From contig WHUZ01000104.1 in NCBI GenBank assembly GCA_015179045.1, positions 1-64,000 of the forward strand: 64,000 bases of DNA. Reading direction: 5' to 3'. The position numbers were made by a program, and so were the translations under genes. This document shows, piece by piece, positions 12,610-23,490 of the stretch (its first letter is position 1; each line of letters opens with the position of its first letter). Source of the DNA: Kalaharituber pfeilii. Taxonomy: Eukaryota > Ascomycota > Pezizomycetes > Pezizales > Pezizaceae. The notes beneath the pieces are model-generated. The model was given only the letters and a program-made list of their open reading frames with translations, did not search any database and had not been told where the DNA came from.

Positions 12610-13136
12610 GGGTCGCTCATGTCCCCCACGTAAACTACGTTACTGTCACATCCGTAACATCAACATGCCCCGCATATCGGAGAAGGCCAAAATCGAACAG
12701 GTGGTCATGACAGCAATCGAGACTTATGCCATATCTATGCTACTTAATTCAGATACCAGAGGGGTAGCAGAGCGTGGAGTAACAGCTTGTGAACTTGCTG
12801 TGATTGTAGCAGACGTTTGCTGGCTCATGATGGTAGAAACTGGTGAGCTTTCATGCGTAGATTGGGGATGCTCATGAAGTGGTAGAAACGTGCTTATGCA
12901 TATGCATCCATGTGTTGCTGATTTAGGTAAAGACCGGTCAATGGCCCCTGGAGTCAGCTAAAACCAGCTGCATATCCTTGTCGTTACCCAAAGTTACGCG
13001 AGGTTACGGTGGTAACTAACGCAACTATTTGGTTACGTTGCATCGAAAATCGGCTGTCTCACGTTACGAAATCAGCCAGTCAGAGCAGTTGCTTACGTCA
13101 TGTTACCTCACGTAACGGTAACCACTACTGAATCCG
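12610..13136. mobile_element. MITE-like dispersed repeat, GTTACG-rich, copy 1
   Basis: It shares scattered but collinear blocks with 54691-55140: gtagcagagcgtggagta, tttgctggctcatgatggtagaa, gatgctcatg, and the right end catgttacctcacgtaacggtaaccacta. The left end is less clear than in copy 2. Internal GTTACG/CGTAAC motifs recur. Small open frames inside it are not coding in any recognisable way. Confidence 0.5.
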
Positions 13137-13196
13137 CTGCTCTGCGCAACCTCATACCGCACCAATGATTGTTTAGTTGGATACGAAGGTACTTCC

Positions 13197-13389
13197 ATTG
13201 GTGGCGATCTGGGAGTGGGCGAGACAGTGAAGCGCGCGAGATCGTTGTTGTCTCGGTGCTTGTTGTTTTATTTCTATTCCTATACTATGGTCGTTATCAG
13301 AGGACGTTTCTATTAGCTATCTCCTATGTAACTAACTTCGCCGCAGCCCTCAAGGCGGCATACGAGCAATGATATTAAAAAAAAAAAAA
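13197..13389 (+). mobile_element. 5'-truncated LINE, last codons of ORF2 plus tail-A
   Basis: It retains only the ORF2 C-terminus (IWEWARQ then stop, like LEWAGA or LDWAAE in other copies here), a short 3' UTR and a tail-A variant ending in poly(A). It is flanked by aaggtacttcc (13186-13196) and aaggtactccc (13390-13400), an 11-bp target-site duplication with one mismatch. Confidence 0.7.
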
Positions 13390-13650
13390 AAGGTACTCCC
13401 TGAATTTTGCTGCATAAATAGGGACGGGTGATTCTGTCTGAACTGCTTCCCACCGCATAAGCTTGTTATCTGTAACAGGATCCATTAAGTAAGTAGCTTG
13501 GGATAGTCCCACCACCTCCCTAGTCTCATGCCAAGGCCCTAACACCTTCCCGCCGGAAGAACTTTTGACATCGACATTCTGGCTACAAAACCAATCAAGC
13601 CTCAACTGCCTCTGCACCCCAGCTCATTATATCACTCCATACTCCAAAAC

Positions 13651-14415
13651 ATGTCCCAGACTCGCCTCCAAGACTTGCCCATCCCCCGCGACACCACCAA
13701 CATTCCCGCTCGTCTCGCCCGACATGGCTTCTCCTTACCTTTCCCTTCTATTCCCTCCTCCTTCGCTGACCGCAACCGGCGCTTCCATCCCTACCCACTC
13801 AACGCGACTCCATCCAGCCTCTTCCACGTTGCCCTGAACCTCTGCACTGTGCCCGGATATCGCTTCATTCGAAAGAATGATCAAAGGCAGATGTTAATGT
13901 TTTGCGATGGGGCTTGCAGCAACAACGGTACCAATGAGGATGGACGAGTGCAAGCACTAGGTGGTTGTGGCGTCGTCTTCACCTGCAATGAAGTTGGACA
14001 AGGTATTAAATTGGCGCTCGAGAACGACGGGACGACACATACGAGCAATCGAGCTGAACTTCGGGCCATTATTCTCGGACTGGGACTTCGATACTGGCCG
14101 GGGGAAGGGTTTGAAAGTCTTGTTGTTGCGACTGATAGTGAATATGTTGTTTTGGGGATCACTGAAAATATTCACAGATGGATTGAAAGGGGTTGGATGA
14201 CGGCGGCAGGGAGACCTGTGGCTAATAAAGACTTGTGGGAGGAGTTGTTGGAAAAGGTGAGAGAGCTAGAAGAAGGGGGTTGTCATGTGCAGTTTTGGCA
14301 AATTCCGAGGGAGTGGAATGAGGCGGATAAATATGCCAAGGAGGCATCATCTGTCAGTATGCAAGATCGGGGCCCGACTACGAATAACGTTATTTGGTTG
14401 GGAGACATGAAGTAG
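13651..14415 (+). CDS. RNase H-fold protein (fungal RNase H1-like)
   Basis: 254-residue single-exon protein with an RNase H domain at residues 80-235. The catalytic carboxylates are in canonical context: D86 (MFCDGACSNNG), E136 (TSNRAELRAI), D162 (VVATDSEYVV) and D226 (EWNEADKYAKEA). Family activity is cleavage of RNA in RNA:DNA hybrids; this subgroup is common in fungi as stand-alone genes whose in vivo role is poorly known. The N-terminal 75 residues are Pro/Arg-rich and unlike a classical hybrid-binding domain. It is not part of a LINE: no RT or zinc knuckle adjoins it and the sequence differs from the LINE RNase H domains in this window. Frame intact, start at the first in-frame ATG. Confidence 0.8.
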   Translation: MSQTRLQDLPIPRDTTNIPARLARHGFSLPFPSIPSSFADRNRRFHPYPLNATPSSLFHVALNLCTVPGYRFIRKNDQRQMLMFCDGACSNNGTNEDGRVQALGGCGVVFTCNEVGQGIKLALENDGTTHTSNRAELRAIILGLGLRYWPGEGFESLVVATDSEYVVLGITENIHRWIERGWMTAAGRPVANKDLWEELLEKVRELEEGGCHVQFWQIPREWNEADKYAKEASSVSMQDRGPTTNNVIWLGDMK

Positions 14416-14419
14416 GGAC

Positions 14420-15475
14420 TCTGCAGCATAACCGGGGCACCTACTCACATCTCGGTGCTCAACAGTCCTGCTACTCTTGGTATAAGCCGGTAGTGGAGAT
14501 AGTTTTCTTAGTGAGCGTATTCATGACTATAGCAGACGTGTGGGAAGGGACGCTAGGGACGGTTTGTATGAGGATTAATACTCACACTGAGAGGGGTGTA
14601 TTTTGCTATACTGTTTCATGCCAACAGTCATCGGACTATTGAAGGCCAGTTCTGAAATGTGGTGCCATTCCTCTTTTCACTGTTTGTGGGCCCGCCCGCT
14701 AAGTTAGATAATGATAGCTTGTTTTCTGTAATTTAAATGCCTGCTCCCACAGTTGTGAAGAAGAATGTCTGCTCTTCATATGTCGTTAATGCTCATGCTT
14801 CTCATACCTTCTTCCCCACTAGTGTATGTTCTATGAGGATCATATTGTCCGTGGTGGGAGCGCTTCGATTCCCCCTGTAAGGCTATCGAGCGCACTTGGT
14901 ATTTTTTAATCTCTCAGTATTAGGTTTCTCTGCCTCTAGTCTCTACCTCTCACAATGGATGAATGTACGCACTGAATCAAAGATTCCATCACCTCTACAG
15001 CCTTCCTTATCCCCATATGATTGCTGTTACCAATACATACTGGCGTTCTCTATGAACTTTAGCGACCCAAGCAAATTAAACCTGTGGGAAGAATTGCATA
15101 TTTTGTCTTGATGAATAAACCCGCCTGTCCCCACCTTATCCAATATCACGATGTTGAACTCTATATATCCTTCCACCCGGCCTATCGTCCGCCTGAAAAC
15201 AAGGACTAACACGAGGAACAGCATTTGTCCATCGGCGAGACTATTCCTCCATACGGCGTCAGGATTGCACAACAAGCACAGCATTATCATTGATAAGCAG
15301 CCAACAGAGAGGAGCAGACAAGATGCGTCGTAAGGCGAAAGGCACTAGAGGGAGGAAACGATTGGCACTCAAATACAGCCCTCAAGCCGAGAAGATAGAC
15401 AGGAACAATTTGTGGTCGCTGCGCACATGTGCTTGCAGACGTATCATAGTCTGCTCTCGGGTGCCAAGCTCCAGG
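14420..15475. other. Intergenic, nothing recognised
   Basis: Only short frames. The stretch next to 15476 is the pre-insertion host sequence of the LINE at 15490-16301. Confidence 0.5.
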
Positions 15476-15489
15476 GTCGGGTGCCGAGA

Positions 15490-16301
15490 TTTTTTTTTTT
15501 TTTTTTTTTTTTTTTATATCATTACTCGCGTGCCGCCCTGGGGGCTATGGCGAGATTAGTTACATGAGATTAGATACATATGAAGGTAGAAGAAAAGGAA
15601 TAAGAAAAGATCCTGTGTGTCTCCTATGCCCCTGCCCACTCCAAGATGTCTCTAAGTGGGTCTGTGTCCTTGCTCTTCGGAGGAGTGACCAAGTCTTGCA
15701 TGCCTCCTGGCCACTTTCGTTTCCATGTCCTGCACCTAGTGAGCACATGTTCAGTAGTCTCCTCCTCCTCCCCACACCATCGACATTCTGGGCTGTCTGC
15801 TTTCCCGATTTCGTACTGCCATTTCCGTAGTAACTTGCCGCCCAGTATTCCTGCTAGTGTGGCTATGTGTCGACTTCCAAGTCTTGTCAAGGGACGGTAG
15901 CTGAGCCCTAGCCGGTTTCTCTCTGTGGCGCGCTGATGTCTCGAGGTTTGTCGTATCCCATCTTCTGTTATGGTTTCATCTTGGTAGGGGAGGCATGTGC
16001 CTATTTTCGCAGCTGTGTCTGCCTCGGTGTTCCCTTTGACTCCTATATGGGACTTGACCCACATCACTGCAACGTCCCAGTCACCTCGGTGTGTTCTCGC
16101 TTTCCAGGCGTCTCTAACCAGTTTTGCCGGTCCTTTGTGGGTGGGCTCTCCCTGGGCGATCTTTAGGAGCTTGGATATCGATACCTTAGAGTCGGTTATG
16201 ATCAGGAGTTCCCCAGCTTGATTGCGTAATGCTTCGCTCATGGCAATGAGTTCTGCATCATTGACAGTAGTCTGTTCCCCTGGGTATGTGGAAGTAGAGG
16301 T
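15490..16301 (-). mobile_element. 5'-truncated LINE: RNase H domain to zinc knuckle, tail-A
   Basis: On the minus strand one uninterrupted frame holds most of an RNase H domain (VNDAELIAMSEAL, LLIITDSKVS, VMWVKSHIGVKGNTEAD), a linker and a C-terminal CCHC knuckle (CRWCGEEEETTEHVLTRC), ending LEWAGA at 15624. The 3' tail is tail-A plus poly(A), read as T on the plus strand from 15490. The insertion is bounded by a perfect 14-bp duplication, gtcgggtgccgaga, at 15476-15489 and 16302-16315. About 15 residues at the head of the open frame therefore belong to the flank. No stops in ORF2, so this is one of the youngest LINE copies here. Confidence 0.9.
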
Positions 16302-16315
16302 GTCGGGTGCCGAGA

Positions 16316-17100
16316 CCATGTCGCCGCATGGGGCTAGCCGTCCCGGCATGACAGCTGCTGCGGGAGAATGCAGCTGCTTAATTCATATGAATGACCTCCA
16401 AAATAGCGTCCAAAGCCGGCCCTATTAGCTTGGTATCCAACTGAACAATTTTTGGTATTGAACAATCATTGGTGCGGAATGAGGTTGCCCATTGCGGCAG
16501 CGCCTCGCGGCAAAGAGGAAAAGTCCGAGAAATCAGAGAAACTTCGGAACTAAATCATGACCACAGCTCAAGGTACATATATTCTGCACGCCTGGCCGCT
16601 GTGTATGATGCTTCGTTGCTGTGCGGTATATTTTTACTTCTTCTGGTAGAGCACCGCGCCAAGCACCTTCCTGAGTGACTAAGCTGTCCACGGCAACCGT
16701 CTATGCAGGTCATTATCACAGGGTCTTGGCATGAGACTAGGCGCACCCGACCACAACTAGTCTAATACGGTATATACCTATGCCCACAGGCTATCCAAGT
16801 GTCTTGGAGTTTACAAATGTATCATGCGATATCCAGATCGAGTCCGCCTTGAACATAGGCTCACATTTGGGAAAGAGATCTCTTTTGCACAGACTCGATC
16901 TGCATATTGCATGATACACTTGTTCCAATACCGCCTAATCAGCAGTACATCTTACGGCAATCAGTTACACCAACGCAACCTCGCACATATCAAGCGTTGC
17001 AGTGCAACAATTTGATAGTCCTACCCACTACAACTTGCCGGCGATCGACAGAAGTAGTTACTCGGGTGTGGGATGAATTATTGCAGGTTACACAGTCCGT
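16316..17100. other. Intergenic with a palindromic element at 16819-16917
   Basis: No gene. gtatcatgcgatatccagat... at 16819-16844 pairs with its near reverse complement at 16892-16917 (26-bp arms, about 47-bp loop), a foldback or MITE-like palindrome. gtcttggcatgagactag near 16722 resembles the TIR of the MITE at 38586-38687. Confidence 0.45.
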
Positions 17101-18049
17101 GCGACAGTCAGTGAAGATGGAGACAGAATACGTGCAACGTGGAATAATTTATCCCAGACCCGAGTACTGTATGTTCAAGAACGCAGGTGAATTCCGGTCC
17201 AATGTGATTTTGCCATGCAGTGTCTGTAATATTTGATGCACAGTAATGAGTGATCTATGTCAATCGGAGCCACATGGAGTCGTTGAGCAAGAGCTGTAGC
17301 CTGCGTCCTCAGTAAGTCAAAATTGCCTTCCACGCAGCATGACAGATATGGTTGCTTGCTTGGTTCATGCGCGAAGCCCCTCGGCCGGTTAGATTGTATA
17401 TGAACAGGAACAATGCAAGTTTGCCATCACGCTGATCTAAACGAAATTTTTGTTTTGCAAAAACTCGTACACTGCTACGACGCAACGAAACTTAAGAAAA
17501 TTAAACAAATTACAAAGAACCCAAATATCACTACTTGTGCCACCCTGACTCATCTGTCCACTCACATCATCAACTCCACCAGGGGGTCTGGTTCGTCCTC
17601 CTGGAGCAACAGCGGTCTCATTATCTCTCCCCAACCCCCTGGCCACCTCTTGTTCCATACCTAGCATCCGAACCAAATATGAGACATCCGCTTTTCCGCC
17701 ATCCTGCACCACCTGCATTCCGGACCATCCACCTTCCTTATCTTATGCCTCCATACCCTCAGCCCCGTCCTTCCTAATACAACCGCGCACCATTTTGGTC
17801 ATTGATTGAAGGCAAAAAATATATAATCGATTAATTCTACCTAGCTGCAACTTTAATCCTTGAAGAACAATAAATGACTCATTAAACTGATACCTGATAC
17901 AGTCAGTACCCTTGACCAACGTATTCTATGATAAGAGCGGAGAGATGGATGATTGATAGCCAGTTGGAATTGTAGTTCTAATAGTAGAGCTGAAGGAATT
18001 TTGAGACATGTATTAACGACGGACCGTTCTGGCCCTAACCGGGCTGCTA

Positions 18050-18113
18050 TTTTTTTTTTTTTGTAGGCGGGGGGGTCTCGTAACTCCGCATACAGGCTAC
18101 CTATGGCAGGGAC
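18050..18113 (-). mobile_element. Tail-B-like remnant upstream of membrane-protein gene 1
   Basis: A T-run followed by ctcgtaactccgcatacagg...cctatggcaggg, the reverse orientation of the tail-B LINE end. The other gene copy has unrelated sequence at this point (about 56390-56440), so it is specific to copy 1. Confidence 0.55.
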
Positions 18114-19751
18114 GGCGCTGCCGGTCTAAATCTATTTATCTCAGGGCAAGGAACGCTACGACAGGCAAACCTGAATGGGCAGAGGACGTTCGCTCAATCT
18201 GAGATCATACTACCACAATGTCACTGTCCATTGATGGTAAGGAAGGTTTGTACGCAAGTAATTTCCAATTCAACAGTGTATAAACAAATGTTGCTCACAG
18301 GGATCTATGACAGACGGGATCGAGGAAGTTAAAGCTGGCAGCTCAGGAAACTCGCATGGCACGAAATCCATACCGATTCCAGAGAGGAAACCTGACAACC
18401 AAAACAGTAAAATAGGAAAAACAGAAATAAAACCTTATTGGGCCGTAATCGTTCGGCTTTTGATTTCGGTATTGCTTGCTTTGGGTATTCTAGGACTCAT
18501 CAAGGGATACAAACGCAAAGGAGCATTGACGAAAATCCAAAAATATACATTTAATACAGTGAATATTCTTTTATGTACGTTGTTGAGTCTGAATATAACG
18601 GTTAGTATGTTTATTTCACAAGTGGGAAGGAAAGTCTTTTTACTAATTACTGTCAGGCCACGTACGCGCACACTGTTAGACTCATTCGACGAGGCATCAA
18701 AAATAAATATGGAATACCATCACACTGGACCACGTTGACGGTATGTTTAACAATGAGCATTCCAGCACGTTTTAATGGAACGCAGAAAGCTTACTCTTGT
18801 GAAACCCTTACCGGAAGAAATTCGACAAAATTGGCGGATTTCGGCACACAGTCCGATTTCTTTTCAGAATATGGTTCCCTAAAACAGTTGATGATGGGAC
18901 CTGTAGTACTGTTAACGATCGAACTGGTGGTACTGTTACTCCTAGCTTCTTCATCCTGGTTTGGGTCATCTTCGATTTGGTAAGTTGCCATGGCACTGGC
19001 ACTACTAATGGAAGGCACCTCAGATTTGCATCAAAGATCTTTATCTAATCAAGATTTTTTTTTTTTTCTCCACAGGGAGTAACAATTGCTGTCGCACTGC
19101 TCGGATTAACCTACAGGTGAGCTTGCATATAAATATAGATAGCCCACTTGGTTTTCAGACAGCTTATGTCAACCTGACGTATTTAGCCTTGAAGAGGGTG
19201 CTATTGGAAGAGGTTCAGGTTCAGTTTGGGTTGTAAATACTTCACTGTGCTCTCACGCAAGTGCACATTTTCCAGGAGGTCAGGTTCCTACCTCAGAAAT
19301 GTACATTTGCAAGGCTTTTGCCGAGGCTTCCCTCATCGGTACTACCGCGCCCTATCATGAAGATTCCGGCGCTCTTCAACATGGATATAATATTAAAGAA
19401 TATGAAAACGGCTGGCAATATTGTGTACGTCAATGTCGCTTCGTAGTTGCAAGGACAAGAGGCCACTGACCTGAAATAGTTTCGTGAGATTAGTGTTAGT
19501 GATTCTAACCTTGTAGTTAGCACCAATCGCTGTGTTGCGACTGCATCAGGAACGGAAAATTTTGCGTCCTGTGCGTCAGACGCCACTAGCGCCTCTGACG
19601 CAGACTTGCCACCCGGGGTGCGCAGCTCTCTGACTGCTATGCCTGGGTACCACATTACTGCTCTCAATACCCGGAAGCTAGAGTTAAAATGTGGTGTCTG
19701 GATGCAGACCTTTGCTGTCTACTTCCAGACACATATCTGGCGTTCCAGTGT

Positions 19752-20100
19752 CAGGACGCAATTGTACAACTGTACTGTCAGGACGCCATTGTATTGCTGT
19801 ACTGTCAGGAGGCAGTTGCGCAGCTGTACAGTCAGGACGCAATTGTAGAACTGTACTGTCAGGACGCCATTGTATTGCTGTACTCTATCAGGAGGCAATT
19901 GCGCAGCTGTACGGTCAGGACGCAATTGTAAAACTGTACTGTTAGGACACCATTGTATTGCTGTACTGTCAGGAGGCAATTGCGCAGCTGTACGGTCAGG
20001 ATGCAATTGTAGAACTATACTGTCAGGACACCATTGTATTGCTGTAATGTCAGGAGGCAATTGCACAGCTGTACGATCGGGATGCAATTGTAATCCTATA
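19752..20100 (+). repeat. 27-bp subterminal array, left arm
   Basis: About 13 units of about 27 bp, each opening gtcaggacg or gtcaggagg and containing caattg or cattgt. Units cycle in threes (Aattgtagaac, Cattgtattgc, Gcaattgcgcagc types), giving an 81-bp higher-order repeat. The motif is the inverse of the right-arm array, as expected for repeated transposase-binding sites (inference). Confidence 0.8.
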
Positions 20101-20336
20101 AAGTTGGGAAGCAGTGCCTTTCATCTGTCTACATCCACCTCTAATGTATTCACTCATCAAAATAGTATATTCATTCTATATACATGATCAAGTATCAAAA
20201 GCTCTATACTGAAGGGCCTACTATGCTACGTCGATGCTGTCATGCATGCTACGCGTATGCTGCCATAGGACGCAAATGCTACCGTCCTGCGTCGAATGTG
20301 GCCATGCTGAGTGGATGCTGCCATGCGGGATATACG

Positions 20337-20793
20337 CTGCGAGATACGAGAGGTTAGCCTTGCCACGACGCGATAAGCATGATACCGCAACTCACCTTGC
20401 TGCCAGACTGCGTGACTGCTACCATGCTGCGTTAATGCTGCCATGCTGCGTGAATGCTGCCGTACTGCGTGAATGGTGCCGTACTGCGTGTATACTGCCA
20501 TGCTGCGCGAATGCTGCCACGTGAAATGTATTCTGCCACATGCGAAAGGTTAGCCTTGCCACGACGCGATGAGCATGATACTGCAACTCACCTTGCTACC
20601 ATGCCTGGCAAATGCTGCCATACTGCGTGAATGCTGCCATGCTGAGTGAATGCTGCCACGCGTGAGAGGTTAGCCTTGCCATGACGTGATGAGCATGATA
20701 CCACAACTCACCTCGCTGTCATGCTGCGGGTATGCTACCACACGCGAGAGGTTAGCCTTGCCACGACGCGATGAGCATGATACCACAACTCAC
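20337..20793 (-). repeat. Four intron-like cassettes, left arm
   Basis: Minus-strand cassettes at 20337-20395, 20533-20591, 20653-20711 and 20735-20793, each 59 bp. Each starts GTGAGT, has GGCTAAC about 20 nt from its end and finishes in GGCAG or, in one, GGTAG or CGCAG. They are separated by units of the atgctgccatgctgcgtga repeat (about 18-19 bp). Confidence 0.75.
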
Positions 20794-21248
20794 CTCGCTG
20801 CCATGCTGCGTGAATGCTGCCATGGTGTCGAGCTTTTAGACTGTCGAGTTTCTAGTCTCGCGAGCTGTGGAGGTGTTAAGCTGTCGAGCTGCCATCCACG
20901 AGAAGTTAGCAATCAGTAGCGCGTGACAGAGCGAATGGACTCAAGTACACTTACCTGCCAAATCCCTGCTTTACTTTGGACCGTGATTTCTGTTATTCAT
21001 TCCTGTTAGCCATGAAAAGAGATGAAAGGCTACCTGCTTACCTGTTATCTAGTCATTTCGTTGTCAAGTAGTTTGCTGTTTTGCAATACCTCTGTTGTAG
21101 CGGTAGGTGTTTTCATGAGCAGGAGACAGAAAGAGGGAGAGGATAACAGTGATACTAGAGGAGTCCCTCTGATTCCTCCTCAGTGTCAACCTGCTACTGC
21201 GTGCAGGTAGAGCGAGTACTACCAGAAGGCTCGGTTGGAGTTACTTTT

Positions 21249-21330
21249 ACTAGCTAGTAAAATATGTATTCGGACATAGCGCATAATGTGCATTGGTACC
21301 CCTATCCGAATACATATTTTACTGGCTAGT
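21249..21330. repeat. 82-bp palindrome in foldback spacer
   Basis: actagctagtaaaatatgta...tcgga pairs with tccga...tacatattttactggctagt. The loop contains catagcgcataatgtgcat, also found in the degenerate copy near 1770. A MITE-like palindrome nested in, or part of, the foldback spacer. Confidence 0.6.
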
Positions 21331-21673
21331 ACCAGCGCCATGGCCTGTGCACCATCCCAAGTAGTACTTGCTATCAGCATAAAGTTTCCCTCACGTGCAT
21401 GGTTGCAAGGACCGTGCAAGGGTCCGTCCGGCTGCAGAAAATCCTTTCTCCACAGACCGCTCCAACAGTCATCCTTCTGCGACTGGTAGCGAGTACGGCC
21501 ACTCACATGTGAGTGCATGTGTTGTGGAATGGGAAATTACTTGTTATAGTAATGTATCACACTTCTAGTCATACGGTGGTAAAGCTTGTATAATTTCTAT
21601 CATGTAAATGCAAGGCTTCAAACATACATAGAGCTGGAATGAGCGACATAGTAGTGGAACCTATGTGTTCTTT

Positions 21674-21728
21674 TGTCCCTAGAGTCGCCATAGCCCATAG
21701 GGCGGCATGCAAGTTAAAAAAAAACAAA
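21674..21728 (+). mobile_element. Bare tail-A in foldback spacer
   Basis: gagtcgccatagcccatagg, gcggcatgcaagt, then an A-rich run. No ORF2 sequence precedes it and I could not identify a target-site duplication, so ends are approximate. Confidence 0.6.
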
Positions 21729-22234
21729 AAATATATGTGGAATTGCTTGTTAGCCCGTTGTCTGGTTCAAGGCTGTGTTAGGCCTATGCGACCTTGGAGA
21801 GCTGCTGGAAAAGGGGATGATCCGCAGTTGCCATTGTGCACAGGCCTCTAGTATTTCCGACATTGCCCGCCTCAGCCGTGTATCACTGTTATGCTCTGTC
21901 TCCTGCTGATGAAGAAAACTACCACTGCAACAGAGGTATTGCAAAACAGCAAACTACTTGACAACAAAATGACTGGATTACAGGTAAGTAGGTAGCCTTT
22001 CATGTCTTTTCATGGCTAACAGGAATGAATAACAGAAATCGCTGTCCAAAGTGAAAAAGGGATTTGGCAGGTAGGTGTACTTGAGTCCATTCGCTCACGC
22101 GTCGCGCGCCGCTGATTTCTAACTTCTCGTGGATAGCAGCTCGACAACTTGACACCTCCACAGCTTGCGAGACTAGACACTCAACAGCTTGAGAGCTCGA
22201 CGCTATGGCAGCATTGGCGCAGCACGGTAGCAAG

Positions 22235-22935
22235 GTGAGTTGCGTGTCATGTTCATCGCGTGGTGGCAAAGTTAACCTCTCATATGTGGCAGAATATATC
22301 CCACATGGCGGCATTCACGCAGCACGGCAGTAAGGTGAGTTGTGCCATCATGCTCATCGCGTCGTGGCAAGGCTAACCTCTCACGTGTGGCAGGGATGTA
22401 AGCAGCATGGCAGCATTTACGCAGCATGGCAGGAATGTGAGTTGTGGTATCATGCTCATCGCGTCGTGGCAAGACTAACTCTCGTATGTGGCAGAATACA
22501 TCCCACGTGGCCGCATTCGCGCAGCATGGCAGTATACATGCAGCACGGCAACATTCACGCAGCATGGCAGCATGGCAGCAAGGTGAGTTGTGGTATCATG
22601 CTCATCGCGTCGTGGCAAGGCTAACCTCTCACGTGTGGCAGCATTCACTCAGCATGGCAGCATTCACGCAGCATGGCAGCATTTACGCAGCATGGGAGCA
22701 AGGTGAGTTGTGGTATCACGCTCATCGCGTCACGGCAAGGCTAACCTCTCGCATGTGGCAGAATACATCCCACAGCAGCATTCGCGCAGCATGGCAGCAT
22801 TCGCGCAGCACGGCAGCATTCACGCAACATGGCAGCATTTACGCAGCATGGCAGCATTTACGCAGCATGGCAGCAATGTGAGTTGTGGTATCATGCTCAT
22901 CGCGTGGTGGCAAGGCTAACTCTCGTATGTGGCAG
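22235..22935 (+). repeat. Six intron-like cassettes, right arm
   Basis: Plus-strand cassettes at 22235-22292, 22335-22393, 22437-22494, 22583-22641, 22703-22761 and 22878-22935 (58 or 59 bp). Each begins GTGAGTTG, carries CTAAC (TTAAC in the first) and ends TGTGGCAG. The spacers are 42, 43, 88, 61 and 116 bp of the gcattcacgcagcatggca repeat. Donor, branch and acceptor sequences match those of the introns of the host gene and are in the host gene's direction. Confidence 0.8.
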
Positions 22936-23134
22936 AATACATCCTACAGCAGCATTCGCGCAGCATGACAGTATACGCGCAGCATGACAGCATCCGCTCA
23001 GCATGGCAGCGTTCAACGCATTATGGTGCCATTTGCGTGGCATTGCACATCGGCGTAGCATAGCAGGCCCTTTGATGTAGATCTGTTGATATTGGCATGT
23101 ATATAGAATGAATATATTTTCTAAATGATTTTAC

Positions 23135-23490
23135 ATTATTGCAATTGCGTCCTGGCGGTATAGAGGTGAAATTGTGTCATCCTGGCCATATAGTAATACA
23201 ATTGCGCCCTCATAGCACTTGCGTCCTGGCGGTATAGAGATGAAATCATATCGTCCTGACCAAATAGTAATACAAGTGTGCCCTGATAGCACAGGAATGT
23301 ACTTGCGTCCTGATTGTATATTATTGCAATTGCGTCCTGGTGGTATAGAGGCGAAAATCGTGTCATCATGACAGTATAGTAATACAATTGCGCCCTGAAA
23401 GCACAGTAATGCAATTGTGTCCTGATTGTACATAATGGTAATTGCGTCCTGGCGGTATGGTGGTGCTGTTGCGTCCTGATAATAGTAGTT
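23135..23490 (-). repeat. 27-bp subterminal array, right arm
   Basis: About 13 units of about 27 bp built on caattgcgtcctggcggtat, the inverse of the left-arm gtcaggacgcaattg units, with the same three-type alternation. Confidence 0.75.

Noticed and set aside
18218..18300. Upstream ATG and GT-AG intron as a first exon of membrane-protein gene 1
   Set aside because: Joining 18236 to 18301 puts the protein out of frame, and the copy-2 sequence lacks both splice sites.
18601..18656. Frameshift in membrane-protein gene 1 relative to gene 2
   Set aside because: The length difference lies in a 56/57-nt intron with GTTAGT, TACTAA and CAG; the exons are in frame.
20226..22919. Many open frames in the foldback arrays (QHGSIHAAW and similar)
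   Set aside because: Products of short tandem repeats; both strands and several frames open, with no conserved domain.
19752..23490. CRISPR array
   Set aside because: Units are contiguous, degenerate tandem repeats without unique spacers, in a genome with spliceosomal introns.
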